A stretch of 64,000 nucleotides of DNA. Origin: Coptis chinensis (lineage: Eukaryota; Streptophyta; Magnoliopsida; Ranunculales; Ranunculaceae). The notes below the pieces were generated by a model. It saw only the letters and a list, made by a program, of their open reading frames with translations, had not been told where the DNA came from and made no database searches. The DNA lies in assembly GCA_015680905.1 (NCBI GenBank), contig CM027378.1:70895501-70959500 (forward strand). Reading direction: 5' to 3'. How positions within the stretch are numbered: position 1 is the stretch's first letter; each line of letters begins with the position of its first letter. The translations under genes and the position numbers were made by a program. Shown here one piece after another: positions 22,910-32,859 of this stretch.

Positions 22910-24628
22910 ACTTGAGCTTGCCATTGTACATATATCTAGCTAAACCTTATGTTTGGTGTGCTATTGTTTTTCATGTTTCGTATGCTATTGTTTTTCATTA
23001 TTTCGTGTGCTATGTTTAGTGTGCTATATGAACATTTTATTGTTCTTTCTAAATAATATATTATGTTCTCCAACCTTTTCGTTCCAAAAATCTAGCCCTA
23101 ATTTTGCTCCGCGGTTCTCGGTACTTTCTCTCTTTAATTATTGATACTTCGGGACTAAGCATCATTCTCATTGGGGGTGCTTTAACCCTGTAGCAAATAT
23201 TAGGCAAATTGTAACCTGTATATAGTTTTTATTTTCATGTTAATAATTGTATTTAGTGACAACGTCTTGTTTCCTTTTCAATGATGAAAATTGTTTAGAA
23301 ATCTCACATTAGTATCCGAATTAGGATTTGTTTTTAAGAAACTTAAGATAATACATATGCAATAGTTTATACAACTTTTCATGAACATTCATGTACTGAG
23401 TATCATCGATTGTACATAGCAGTAAATTTCTAGAACCAACGGTTAGTTACTTAAACTATAAATCCTGTGAGAATCTAACCAAAAACCTTGACATGAGTGA
23501 TTTGTGTGTGATGACATAGAGGAGTAGTTTTTCGGATTAGAGAAAATCACGCATCTACTTACTTGATCACCACCCGAACCTTAGGCAAGAATTTAGGCCA
23601 TCTTTGGATCGACATAGCTAAAAATTCTTACCTGTTACAAATTTTACCACTAGTCACTCCACTGAACCTTTCATCAAACCTTTCACTTTCACTAAAAAAA
23701 AAATAAAAAAAAATCCTTACCCATCTATTAAACTAAATAAAATAACCTACCTAAGTGATGAGTATGAGAAATAGGATGAAATGTGGAAAGAATAAAGAGA
23801 AAGACTTGTCCCAAATAAAAGTCAGTTACTTGCTTCAGGAAAAAAAAATAGAATCATGTTCTTAAGCCATCTAAAAAAAAAATCCATTAGAGGCTTAAGA
23901 ACAAGGTTGGAAAACTCAGTTAGAAGAAGGAAAGAAAACAAGGATTTCTCTAGTGTAAATATATGAAGACCCTATTCTCTCATGCTCGTAAATTTTGTTA
24001 TCCATTTCCATTTTCTTGTACACTATCACCTAAGCCCCACAATACCTAATAAAGACCTCTAGCTCAATTAGGAGTAGGGTGGTGTGATAATAAGTAGTAG
24101 ACGTGATTGATCGACATTGGCTCCTCTGACTGTCATTGAGATGTGAGAAAACGTGTGCCCACTACACACTGGAGTTAACAAAACCTGAGTGGAAATTTTT
24201 TGAGTGAAATTGTGTTTTGACACATACCTGTGAGAACCCATTTAGGTACACTCTCCAAAGGATTCAGAAATAACCCTGTTAGTACATTTCAATGAAAAGT
24301 TCACTGCATGCATGATCATATGTAGATGCTTTAATTATTGAATACATATTAACTTGAGTTTCAAAGAAATCAATCCTCGTTCCCTGCTAAGGAGATGTAT
24401 GGATATCTGAGATTAATTTAGGAAACGAGTTTACATCGAAGTCGTTGTAGTATAAATGAAGTTTGTGAGTATCTTCTCGGAAAACTCTCACGGGCTATAA
24501 CTTCGTCAACTAGGGAATTCCTAGTGGTTTAAAGGCCTTGTTGCATATGGTCAATGCAACCGCGACTCTGAAACGAGAATTAGTTAGGACTACACATTTT
24601 TGGCCACTTATCTATTTTAATGTCTATT
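22910..24628 (+). other. 3' non-coding region of element C
   Basis: No gene. It aligns in patches with 8813-10592 of element A. A GGGGGTGCTTTAACCC motif at 23174 may correspond to the internal PPT-like site of A. The ORF at 22953-23144 comes from short T-rich repeats (TGCTATTGTTTTTCAT) and is rejected as coding. Confidence 0.5.
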
Positions 24629-24666
24629 CTTTGCTTGAGGACAAGCAAAGTGCTGTTTGGGGGTAG
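24629..24666 (+). promoter_or_regulatory. Hairpin and polypurine tract of element C
   Basis: Arms CTTTGCTTG and CAAGCAAAG around loop AGGA (24629-24650) are followed by TGCTGTTTGGGGGTAG, which ends at the LTR start. Both parts match element A, with a compensated outer base pair in the hairpin. Confidence 0.7.
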
Positions 24667-26122
24667 TGTTATAAGCACCCAAAAGTGTATTATGAAACCC
24701 CATTGAGACATATAAATTTGGTTAATTATGTGTTTAATAATCATGAAATAAATATGTTTTCATACTTTTGCAGGTATTCGCAATAAACATGGAAATATTA
24801 TTTAAACCTGCGATAAAGCACGAGGAACGACATATATATGAATTCTTCCAAATCCGCACAGAAGCATCAAACTTCCGAAGCTCCTACCTCTTGAACCAGG
24901 ACTCCGTATGCAACAAGTGAGCTGCTCAGACAATCAGGGCGATGAACTCTACATATAGGCGGGAAGTTGTAAAATTGCCCAAAGACCAGACCGCCACTGG
25001 ACTGCACATAGGACCCACTATGTGGGCCCGCAAGATTGGATGAGTCATCAATCAAGGAGCATGTCAAGACAAAAATAACAAATTATTGGTGCAAAGTTGA
25101 CACCTTGCATATAATTAATTAGATTAGGTGTTAATAGTGAAAAAAAAGGCAAGGTGTCACTTTGTTTTAATGTGGTGGATAAAAATGAAGTAAATGTGGT
25201 TTGATGTTTCACATGGGAGGAAATGAGATTTCTCTCAAATGGAGAAGAAAACAAAACAATGGGGGGGGACACTCCATTTACTCCCTTGACTTCTTTTCCT
25301 TACCTTGTATTATTTTAGTTCCTTAGTCATTTTTATTATTTAGTTTTTAGTTTTGTAAGAAAAGCTTGTAATAGTTTTAATGGAGGAAACTTTGTTTTTC
25401 TTCTAGAAAATCAATAGAAAGCAAGTGAGTTTAGATAGTTAGTCTTCTTCTTCCTTTTTCTCTCTCTTTTTGTACTTCTAACTTGCCATCCTTTATCCCA
25501 AGGATCATGAGCTAACTTCCCTTTTAGGGAGTTAATCCAACTCATGTGAGGGAAAATATTTGTTGTTGGTTTGGTAAGTTGGTTAGGAAGGGCAACTAGA
25601 CCTACATCCTATCCCAAAATGATAGTTGGTGTAGTGTCTAGTTAGGAATCAAAGTGATGAGCTTAGATATAAGTCATTGCTTGGTTCCACTTGCTAACAT
25701 GTATGAGCTTAGTGATGAACCATACATGTTAGGGATCAAGTTTTCTTCTATTAGGACTTGTCTATGAGTCTAGGAAGAATAAAATAAATTTATTAAAATC
25801 AATAACAAAAGTTATCTTCACATGAGGAGGATTAGCTCTCCACCTTTTCTTTAGTAAATTGTATTGTGTCTTAGTTGCATGAATTTGAATCTTAATGTTT
25901 TTCTTAATGTTTGTGTAGGAAAGAAATCTAATATTAGTATTAAATTTACTCACTAGTTCCCTAAGAGTAAAAACCAAGTTGTAGTTGTCCTAGACTTTAG
26001 GTTGGTTCGAATCCTTACTTCAACTTTACGAACACGAAGATCGTGAGTAAGGAAATCTTTGAATTCGCATTTTTCGCCAAATTAGAGAGTAAATCTCTAA
26101 CGTAGTAAAAAGAGCAATATCA
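24667..26122 (+). mobile_element. 3' LTR of element C
   Basis: Starts TGTTATAAGCACCCAAAAG directly after the polypurine tract and ends GCAATATCA. It is colinear with the solo LTR at 12576-13996. Length 1456 bp. Immediately downstream is an unexpected TGGCGCC (26128-26134), the core of a tRNA-Asp primer site, which normally follows a 5' LTR. Confidence 0.8.
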
Positions 26123-26391
26123 GACATTGGCGCCTTTTTCTTCGTTGTATTATAACAAAAACCACAATTATTTTCAGAGTATTATGTCCAACATCCCATC
26201 GAAATGCAAACATTTACAATATAACTTGCAAAGTAAAATGCCTAGATGCTTTGATTACAAACAAATGACTATACTTAATTGATTGATTAAAATAACATGA
26301 CGTAAATCGTTTGACTTGAATGAAATTGGGGAGTAAAGAACACACCTTTTAGTGCCATTGTCGGTAGCAAGACTTTGATCAAAGTAGTATA
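26123..26391. other. Short spacer between elements C and D
   Basis: Contains the primer-site-like TGGCGCC at 26128, then AT-rich sequence without ORF or repeat. The five bases before element D (GTATA, 26387-26391) may be its target duplication, but the partner is lost. Confidence 0.4.
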
Positions 26392-26936
26392 TGTAAAGGA
26401 GCGTTTTGGTTCTCCTTTACATACAATATTAGAAGGAGATTGGATTTGAATGTGGGAAAGACCGAGTTCGTTGTTTTGAGCGAATTGCCTACGTATTTTC
26501 CTCTCAATTTTAGGGGGAGAGAAGAATCAGGTATGGCGTAGTTCATATGGGGAGTATTTATAGGCGATGAAAATAAATCTTCACCTAACACATGTAAAGA
26601 TCAGTACAAATGTAGGGTGGAGATTGTTGATTCGTGTGAGAACTGTTGCTAGTAGGTCTGCTGTAATGATGGGGATTAGTAGCCTGGGTCAGTAGCTGGC
26701 GGCAGTGATTTGTAATTGCGTACGTGTATCTTTGTACATGATCGCTTCTAGAAGGTATGCTGAGTCATGATATAGAACGATCTGTGTAATGATACGAACT
26801 GTTCTAGAGTGATCTCATAGTTTGTGGATGTGATCTAGCGGCATAGGTCAGCAAAGTAAGTCAGAGGTCGGTGTGGTATCTCTACCATTCTGAGCACGTG
26901 CTTGATATTCCTGGAGGAGAATATCACTCCCTTACA
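26392..26936 (-). mobile_element. 3' LTR of element D
   Basis: On the minus strand it starts TGTAAGGGAGTGATATTC at 26936 and ends CTCCTTTACA at 26392. It is a direct repeat of 38564-39104. It begins right after the polypurine tract. 545 bp. Confidence 0.85.
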
Positions 26937-26951
26937 CAACCCCCTCTCAGT
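26937..26951 (-). promoter_or_regulatory. Polypurine tract of element D
   Basis: The minus strand reads CTGAGAGGGGGTTG and then the LTR start TGTAAGG. Confidence 0.7.
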
Positions 26952-27452
26952 AGGTCGTGCCGATTGGTGAAGCGATCTACTGAGAGAACATAGTAGCGCG
27001 TGTGGAGCATGTATAAAGAGACAAACTGGTGGAAGCGGAAATACCTAACGAACTACGGAGATCGATTCGTCCTGTCTGGTTATCTGGTGTGCGCGATGAC
27101 ATTTGGCACGTGAGCAAATCTGAGTAGTTGCAGAGAAAACGTGTTGCCCCATTTTTTTCGGGATTTGAAAAGACAAGACAACTTGTTGGAAGTCGTGTGC
27201 GGCTAGGGCTAGGGTGTAATCATGATGACGCTTTGGAAAGTGGAGGGGCGGTTATACAAAGCAATGTTGTCTATCTGAATCACCATCTTTTCTTTTGCTT
27301 CTCGTTGCAACCAAAACTTACTATACCAAGAATCTTCAGGTTAGTCTTTTGCCATTGTTGATCTTCTCTGCTTCGTTCTTGCTTTTTGTTATTGAGTTGT
27401 TAGGTTGTTCATTTCGTTGCCTATTGTTTAGAGTTGTGAGAGACAAGAGAGA

Positions 27453-29792
27453 GATGTCTGACTCAGACGATACACTATCTGATGAGGTTCGCGAAGTTTC
27501 TCTTGGTTGGGATGACGCGGAGGAAGAGAAGGAAGAATCAGTTTATGGGGTGAGCGAGGGTGACGATGGAGATGCCGATGTTGATGGGGCAAAAGGTGGG
27601 GAAGATGATGCTCGATCTGCGTCTGGGGTTGCTATAACTAGCACTTCAGGTCGCAATGAGAGGTCGTCGTCTAGTAGGCTGCCTCCTAGGGCTGTAGACA
27701 GACATGCTTTGAGGGCATTCCTTTACTTGAGAGAGAAGTATGGAATAACCGTAGGCGGTCTGGAGATCCATGAGCCAGAACAGGATGCACAGGTCTTCAG
27801 CGATAGGTACAACCCACCGAACTATGGGGTTATAATCTATAAGGGGTAGCTAAGGGCACATATGACGATACCGTTCTCTAAGCTGGTTTGTGAGTTCTTG
27901 AACTACTGTGGCAAAGCACCCTGTCAGTTTATGGGTAACACATGGCGGTTGTTTAAGGTGTTTGACCTGTTGAACGCCAGCGGTGAGTACCGGATAGAGG
28001 TCGCTGATATTATTGAACACTTCTCGGTAAAGCGATCTCGGGTGCTTAACTTTAGTTTGCAAACTCGAGCTACGAGGTCGAGCGTTATGTATGGTGTGAG
28101 TAATGAGTCTTGGGACAAAATACCGTTGTTGTTTGTTAGAAACTTCTGTGCCAGAGGTTACAGTGTGGAAAATAGGATATGTGAACTTACTAGTGGGTTC
28201 CAGTATATTGTTTGATTGCTCTGATGACACATCTGTTAATTTTGTACTGAAAATGTTTCTTTGTTGTTTATCACGAGAACTTCGTTCTGAGAGGAGACCG
28301 ATCGGGCGGTGATCGATCGAGTTTGCAAGGTTGACTCGAGCTTCGAAACAAAGTTAAACCGCTTTGAAGTTGCACATTTCTTTGTGGAACATGGAGGGCC
28401 TGCAATTAGGGCGAAGAGGAGAGTTCAGAAGAAGAGAGCTCGCGGAGAGGTGACCGGTGGAGCATCTAGAAAATATGTCATGGAAAAGCGTAGGAGCGAC
28501 TTGGTGACGAGGGAAGATAAGAACCGGAGCCGTGCTGGGCCAAAACGACCCGCTGGAGGTGCTGGTACCTCAGAGGCTGGAGTTGAGAGGAGAACGCACC
28601 CTTCGACCTGGATGAAATCACCTTTGAGATTCCTGAGCGAAGTCGTCTGCCGAAGAGGAAGAGCGACAATCCTGAGGCCCGACCTGCCAAGGTCGCAAGG
28701 GTAGTTGAAGTGGCACTTGGGAGTAGTTCTGGAACTGGTGGTGAAGGGCGAACTGGGGGGAGGGCGGCTTGCAACTCGAGGTCCAGGCCACTACCTGACT
28801 TCAGCGTGCTAGGTGAGGAGACCACGGAGGTCGTTCCTCCTAAGGTCGCTGGAAATACTTCCGGGAAGATGAAGGGGAAGGCTGCTGCGAAAGAGACTGG
28901 CAAAGGTCACTCCAGTGGTGGGAAAGATGAGTTGGAGCGCAATCTAGTGTATGTAGAGGAGGTATCTGGCAAAAAACATGCTTTGTGAAAAGGTCGGATT
29001 GTAGCTACAAATCCGCACCTATAACTGCTTGTTTGCTGGAGGGAATGACGCTGGATGGTGATAGGAAGGACCTGGATTCCAAGGAGCTGGAGTCAAACTT
29101 AAGGGGAATGGATAAGGCGTGGTGTCTAGTAAGTAGCTCATGTATTATGATTTGTCTGCCTTGCTAAGCCTCGTGTTATTACTTGATACTGAAGTGGTGC
29201 ACTGTGCTTATTGTCGCAACTCATTGCTGGGTACCAGAAATTGAAGATGGCCACTCAGTTTGCTGAGCTAGAAAAGACTGAGGTCGAGTCGCTGAGAGAC
29301 GAGCTCTCGACTCTTCGAGAAGTGGAACAGTCTGAGAAGAAAGAGCTAGATGTTCTGAAAACGCATCTCACTTCATTGACTTTGGAGAAGATGTCAGCTG
29401 TCAACGAGTCGGCCGAGCTGAGGCATGAGGTGGACAACTTGAAGAAAAAGTTAGCCGCAGCGAATGCCTTTGCTGAAAGATGCAAAACTGCCACGTTGCA
29501 AGCGAAAGAGGCTTATTTTGGCATTCGTGCTGAGGTAGAGGAGCTGGAAAAGAAATACGATGATTTGCAGGAGGCACATGAACGTGGGGCTTTGGGTGAT
29601 CGTAGGAACGAACCACTTGAAGATGCTAGTAATGTTCCTGAGGTCGTGCCTCCTACTACTGGTGTATTGGCGGATCAACCCCATGCTTCAGGTGACCTAG
29701 ATATGACCGTAACTGATGCGACGTCCGGCGACCCGAGCTCTTCTCAAGTGTTGGGTGTCCTTCTCATTGAAAGTTTTCATAATGATGTTTAG
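27453..29792 (+). pseudogene. Antisense gene 1 within element D (gypsy-type transposon protein)
   Basis: It runs opposite to gag-pol. ATG at 27453 opens an acidic N-terminus (SDSDDTLSDEVREVS), then ALRAFLYLREKYGI, and after one in-frame TAG (27847) MTIPFSKLVCEFLNYCGKAPCQ and NTWRLF. This order matches the plant 'putative gypsy type transposon' family (Transposase_28-like: basic/Pro-rich FxxxLLxYxGxAPxQLxPNxWR). Further frames hold a Lys/Arg-rich linker, a KRSDCSYKSAPITACLLEG block (about 28990) and, after a probable intron (donor GTAAGT at 29130), a long coiled coil (29240-29580) with an acidic tail ending at 29792. Several frame changes and the stop indicate a pseudogene. Tat elements are known to carry extra ORFs here, some antisense. 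Confidence 0.5.
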
Positions 29793-30597
29793 AAAAGGCA
29801 TTTTAAGGTTGTGTTTTTGTGTGGCCTCAGGCTTGAAACAATAGAGTTGGTTTCCTGGGGTAACCTGGGCAGTTCGTCTTTCTTTTTGTTTGTGACCATG
29901 ATGAACAACTTGGCCTCCTTGAATGTGCTAGGGGGGTTCAAGTAGTGATAACTAGTGGCTAATTGAGCTGGATTTCCTGAGTAGACTCAGCAGCTCTGTT
30001 AGCTTGCGAGCTGCGGCTTAACTGTGGTCGTCGGTTCACTCTTTTGCTTGTATGGAATGCATGTTGCTTTATTTTGTTCAATTACTTGATGCTTTGCATA
30101 TGATGTGTTGGATTGTGCTTTATAAATGCGTGACTATTGTTGCGACCTATGGTAAGGGTGAGACAGGTTATGCGACCTGTGAGTTTGTTGGCCTGTGATG
30201 CTTGTTGTTCGATTTTAGCATTGTAGGTTGCGCATATCTCTAGGACGCTTCCTCTGGAGCAACCTGAGCTACAGTACATGCGTGGCATGTGTAGGAATAT
30301 GGGCGGTCGAGGGATATGAAATGATGGCTGCCAGGTGGCCTGACGTTTGGCGTCTCGAGGTAATTATGGCGTGCCTTGGGAAGGTACGTTACTCGGGCAT
30401 AAGTAGAGCTGTTAGGGGAAGTGCGAGGGTGTTTGCATTGCTTCCCTTCCAAACTGTTCTGCTCCAAATTTCTTACGCTCTTGCCTTCACTGATCTGTTG
30501 AGGTACGTGTTCTTCTTGACTTATTTTGTCGTTGGATAAGAATGCTTTGTTCTTGTAGTAGCTCACTGATCTTTTATGTTTGTTTGTAGACTCGAGT
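29793..30597 (+). other. Spacer between the two antisense genes of element D
   Basis: No supported gene. Motifs such as GGTTTCCTGGGGTAACCTGGGCAG recur in diverged form at 31700-31880 after gene 2, so the 3' flanks were duplicated together with the genes. Confidence 0.45.
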
Positions 30598-31607
30598 ATG
30601 GCTAGGCGACGTGGAAGTGGACGTGCTGGTGGTGGTGCTGAGGGGATGAGGGAACCCTCTCCCCTTGTGATGGAGGAGATGGAATTTAGACCCCATCCTT
30701 ATGGGAACCATGGTAAGCGCAAAGCTGTTGACTCCAATTATGAGCAAGACAAGCGTGCGAAGGTGGATGGACATGGGTGACCTGGAGGTGTCGTGTTCAG
30801 GTCACCCAATCGTGGAGGTGGCAACGACCTGAACCAAAAAGTACATGGTAACTTGGGGAGAGGTCACAATGCTGGGGCTGGCAGTTCGTCTTCTCATTCG
30901 GGCTATGTGGGAAACGACTTCTTCTACGTTGGGCGTACGGGGAAGAAACGCATGGTTAAGCGTTCTGATTGCAGCTTCCACTCGGACTCTATAGCGAGCT
31001 GCCTCCTGGAAGGGATAGTGCTAGATGGTGATAAAGTCGAGTTGGAGAATGAAAGCATGGAAACGACCCTGAAGACTACTGATGTGGCTTGTTGTTTGGC
31101 GAGCATTGTACTTGTGCCAAGTTGTTGTGGTGTGAATGACAACTATTACTCATTAGTGTTTTTTTTTTCCAGTTTTTGGTGGGGTATGACAGTTTGAAGC
31201 GAACTGTGCAGCGTCCTGGTAGCGGCGATGGTGGTGTGGCTAAGCTGATTAGGATGCGTACTGTCTGGGAAGCTGATAAGAAAAAGATGAAGGCCTTGAA
31301 GAAAAAACATCAGGACGCGTTGGAAGAGAAGGTTGTACTGGTTAAGTCAATGATAGACCTGCGGGAACAGCTGGCGTCTGTGACTGAGTACGCCAAGCAG
31401 TGTCAAGTGGTGGCTCGCAAAGCGCAAAAAGAATATGACCGAACTTGTGAAGATCATGCTGTGCTGGCAGAATTGTACATGGAACTGCTGGAAAAGCAAG
31501 ATCGTGAAGCTGAGGAAACTGTTGCGCTTGTCATAGCACGCGACGCGAGTAATATCCCTTCTACCAGCGTCGCTCCTACTGATAAACATGTGGTTGGTGA
31601 TGCTTGA
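30598..31607 (+). pseudogene. Antisense gene 2 within element D, truncated duplicate of gene 1
   Basis: ATG at 30598 begins a basic, Gly-rich segment (ARRRGSGRAGGG). After a TGA at 30778 it continues with GKKRMVKRSDCSFHSDS, then IASCLLEGIVLDGDKVELE, matching gene 1's KRSDCSYKSAPI block. A probable intron (31090-31170, with a T9 tract and CAG acceptor) separates this from a coiled-coil exon starting FLVGYDSLKR (gene 1: QLIAGYQKLKM) and ending at 31607. The conserved N-terminal Transposase_28-like domain of gene 1 is absent. Same strand and layout as gene 1, so a tandem duplication followed by loss of the 5' half is likely. Function unknown. Confidence 0.5.
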
Positions 31608-32020
31608 CTGCGATGTTTGAATTTGTTTTCTTGTAAGTGAAGAAGAAATGTTGGTTATTCTGTTAGTTACCCTCTCTGTAAGAGAGTTAAACAATATAAC
31701 TGGTTTCTCAGGTTTGCCTGAGTAGTTCGCCTTTTGATACAGATACTCAACGAGCTGGTTTCCACGAAAGTGGCAGTTCGATATTTTGCGACACATATAA
31801 GAAGTACCGATCTGGATTTCCTGGGTAGACACAGCAGATTGGTGCATTCGCGAACTGGTTTCTTGGCCTTGGGCAGGCAGTTCTATTGATGAATGTCTAT
31901 GGAATGCATGTTTTTGTTTATGCTTGTTTGCTAGTAGCTAGCATTTCGTTTATGATGCTTGTGGTGCATAGTGGTTAGGGAGCCTGAGATTTAGCTTAAG
32001 AAACCGTTTTGCTAGTTAAG
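31608..32020 (+). other. 3' flank of antisense gene 2
   Basis: No gene. It shares TTTCCTGGGTAGAC-like motifs with 29840-29990. The minus-strand ORF 31347-31847 is a shadow of the coiled coil. Confidence 0.4.
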
Positions 32021-32039
32021 TATTGCTCAAGAGAGCGTT

Positions 32040-32720
32040 CTGTTTCGCAGAGAGTGTGCGGGCTTATGAAAGCGTATTGCTCCCGGAGAGCGTGCGAGCT
32101 TATGAAAGTGCATTGCTCACTAAGAGCATTCTCACTGAGTTGATCCTGGAAATATAGGTCCTCAACTAGCGAGAGTTGGATAGGTTGTGGAGCCTGTAAG
32201 CTCAAGAGAGCGTGCTGCTCACAGAGAGCGTGTTTAGCTTATAAAAGCGTATGACTCATTGAGAGCGTTCTCACTGAGTTGATCCTAGAAGTATAGGTCC
32301 TCAACTAGTGAGAATTGGAGAGGCTATGGAGCCTGTAAGCTCAAGAGAGCGTGCTGCTCGCGGAGAACGTATTTAGCTTATGAAAGCATATGGCTCGCTG
32401 AGAGCATTCTCACTGAGTTGATCCTAGAAGTATAGGTTTTCAACTAGTGAGAATTGGAGAGGCTATGAAGCCTGTAAGCTCAAGAGAGTGTGCTGCTCGC
32501 GGAGAGCGTATTTAGCTTATGAAAGTGTATGGCTCGCTGAGAGCGTTCTCACTGAGTTGATCCTAGAAGTATAAGTCCTCAACTAGTGAGAATTTGAGAG
32601 GTTATGGAGCCTATAAGCTCAAGAGAGTGTGCTGCTCGCGGAGAGCGTATTTAGCTTATGAAAGCATATGGCTCACTGAGAGCATTGAAACTCCTGAGAG
32701 TGTTAGAAATGTGCATACAC
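32040..32720. repeat. 139-bp tandem repeat in element D
   Basis: The landmark AGCCTGTAAGCTCAAGAGAG starts at 32191, 32330, 32469 and 32608 (last copy AGCCTATAAGC), a spacing of exactly 139 bp each time. A diverged leading copy occupies about 32040-32190, and the last unit is cut short near 32700. Units contain TCTCACTGAGTTGATCC and its near-complement CTCAACTAGTGAGA, so each can fold. It lies between integrase and the 3' LTR, a site where Tat-type elements often carry tandem repeats. Confidence 0.9.
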
Positions 32721-32859
32721 TAGTGGTGCTTTCAGTGCAATGTTCGGTGTTTTGTTGATGAAATTGGATGGAGTAGATTGGAATACAAACACAAGTGACT
32801 TAAACCTAAAAAATAAAAAACCCTGGAATGTACAACAAAAACATTTTTATTGATAAAAC

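Larger units (their letters stand above)
12271..26122 (+). mobile_element. Element C: Athila-like retrotransposon, pol to 3' LTR
   Basis: Plus-strand order is pol (interrupted by a solo LTR), three extra ORFs, hairpin, polypurine tract and 3' LTR. The long IDYRKLN-region insertion in RT and the integrase sequence are Athila-like. Its 5' LTR and gag are missing from the window, consistent with displacement by A and B inserted to the left. Internal frame breaks in pol, C2 and C3 show it is dead. Confidence 0.75.

Noticed and set aside
32040..32720. Centromeric satellite
   Set aside because: Only about five units, confined between integrase and 3' LTR of element D; no evidence of a larger array here.
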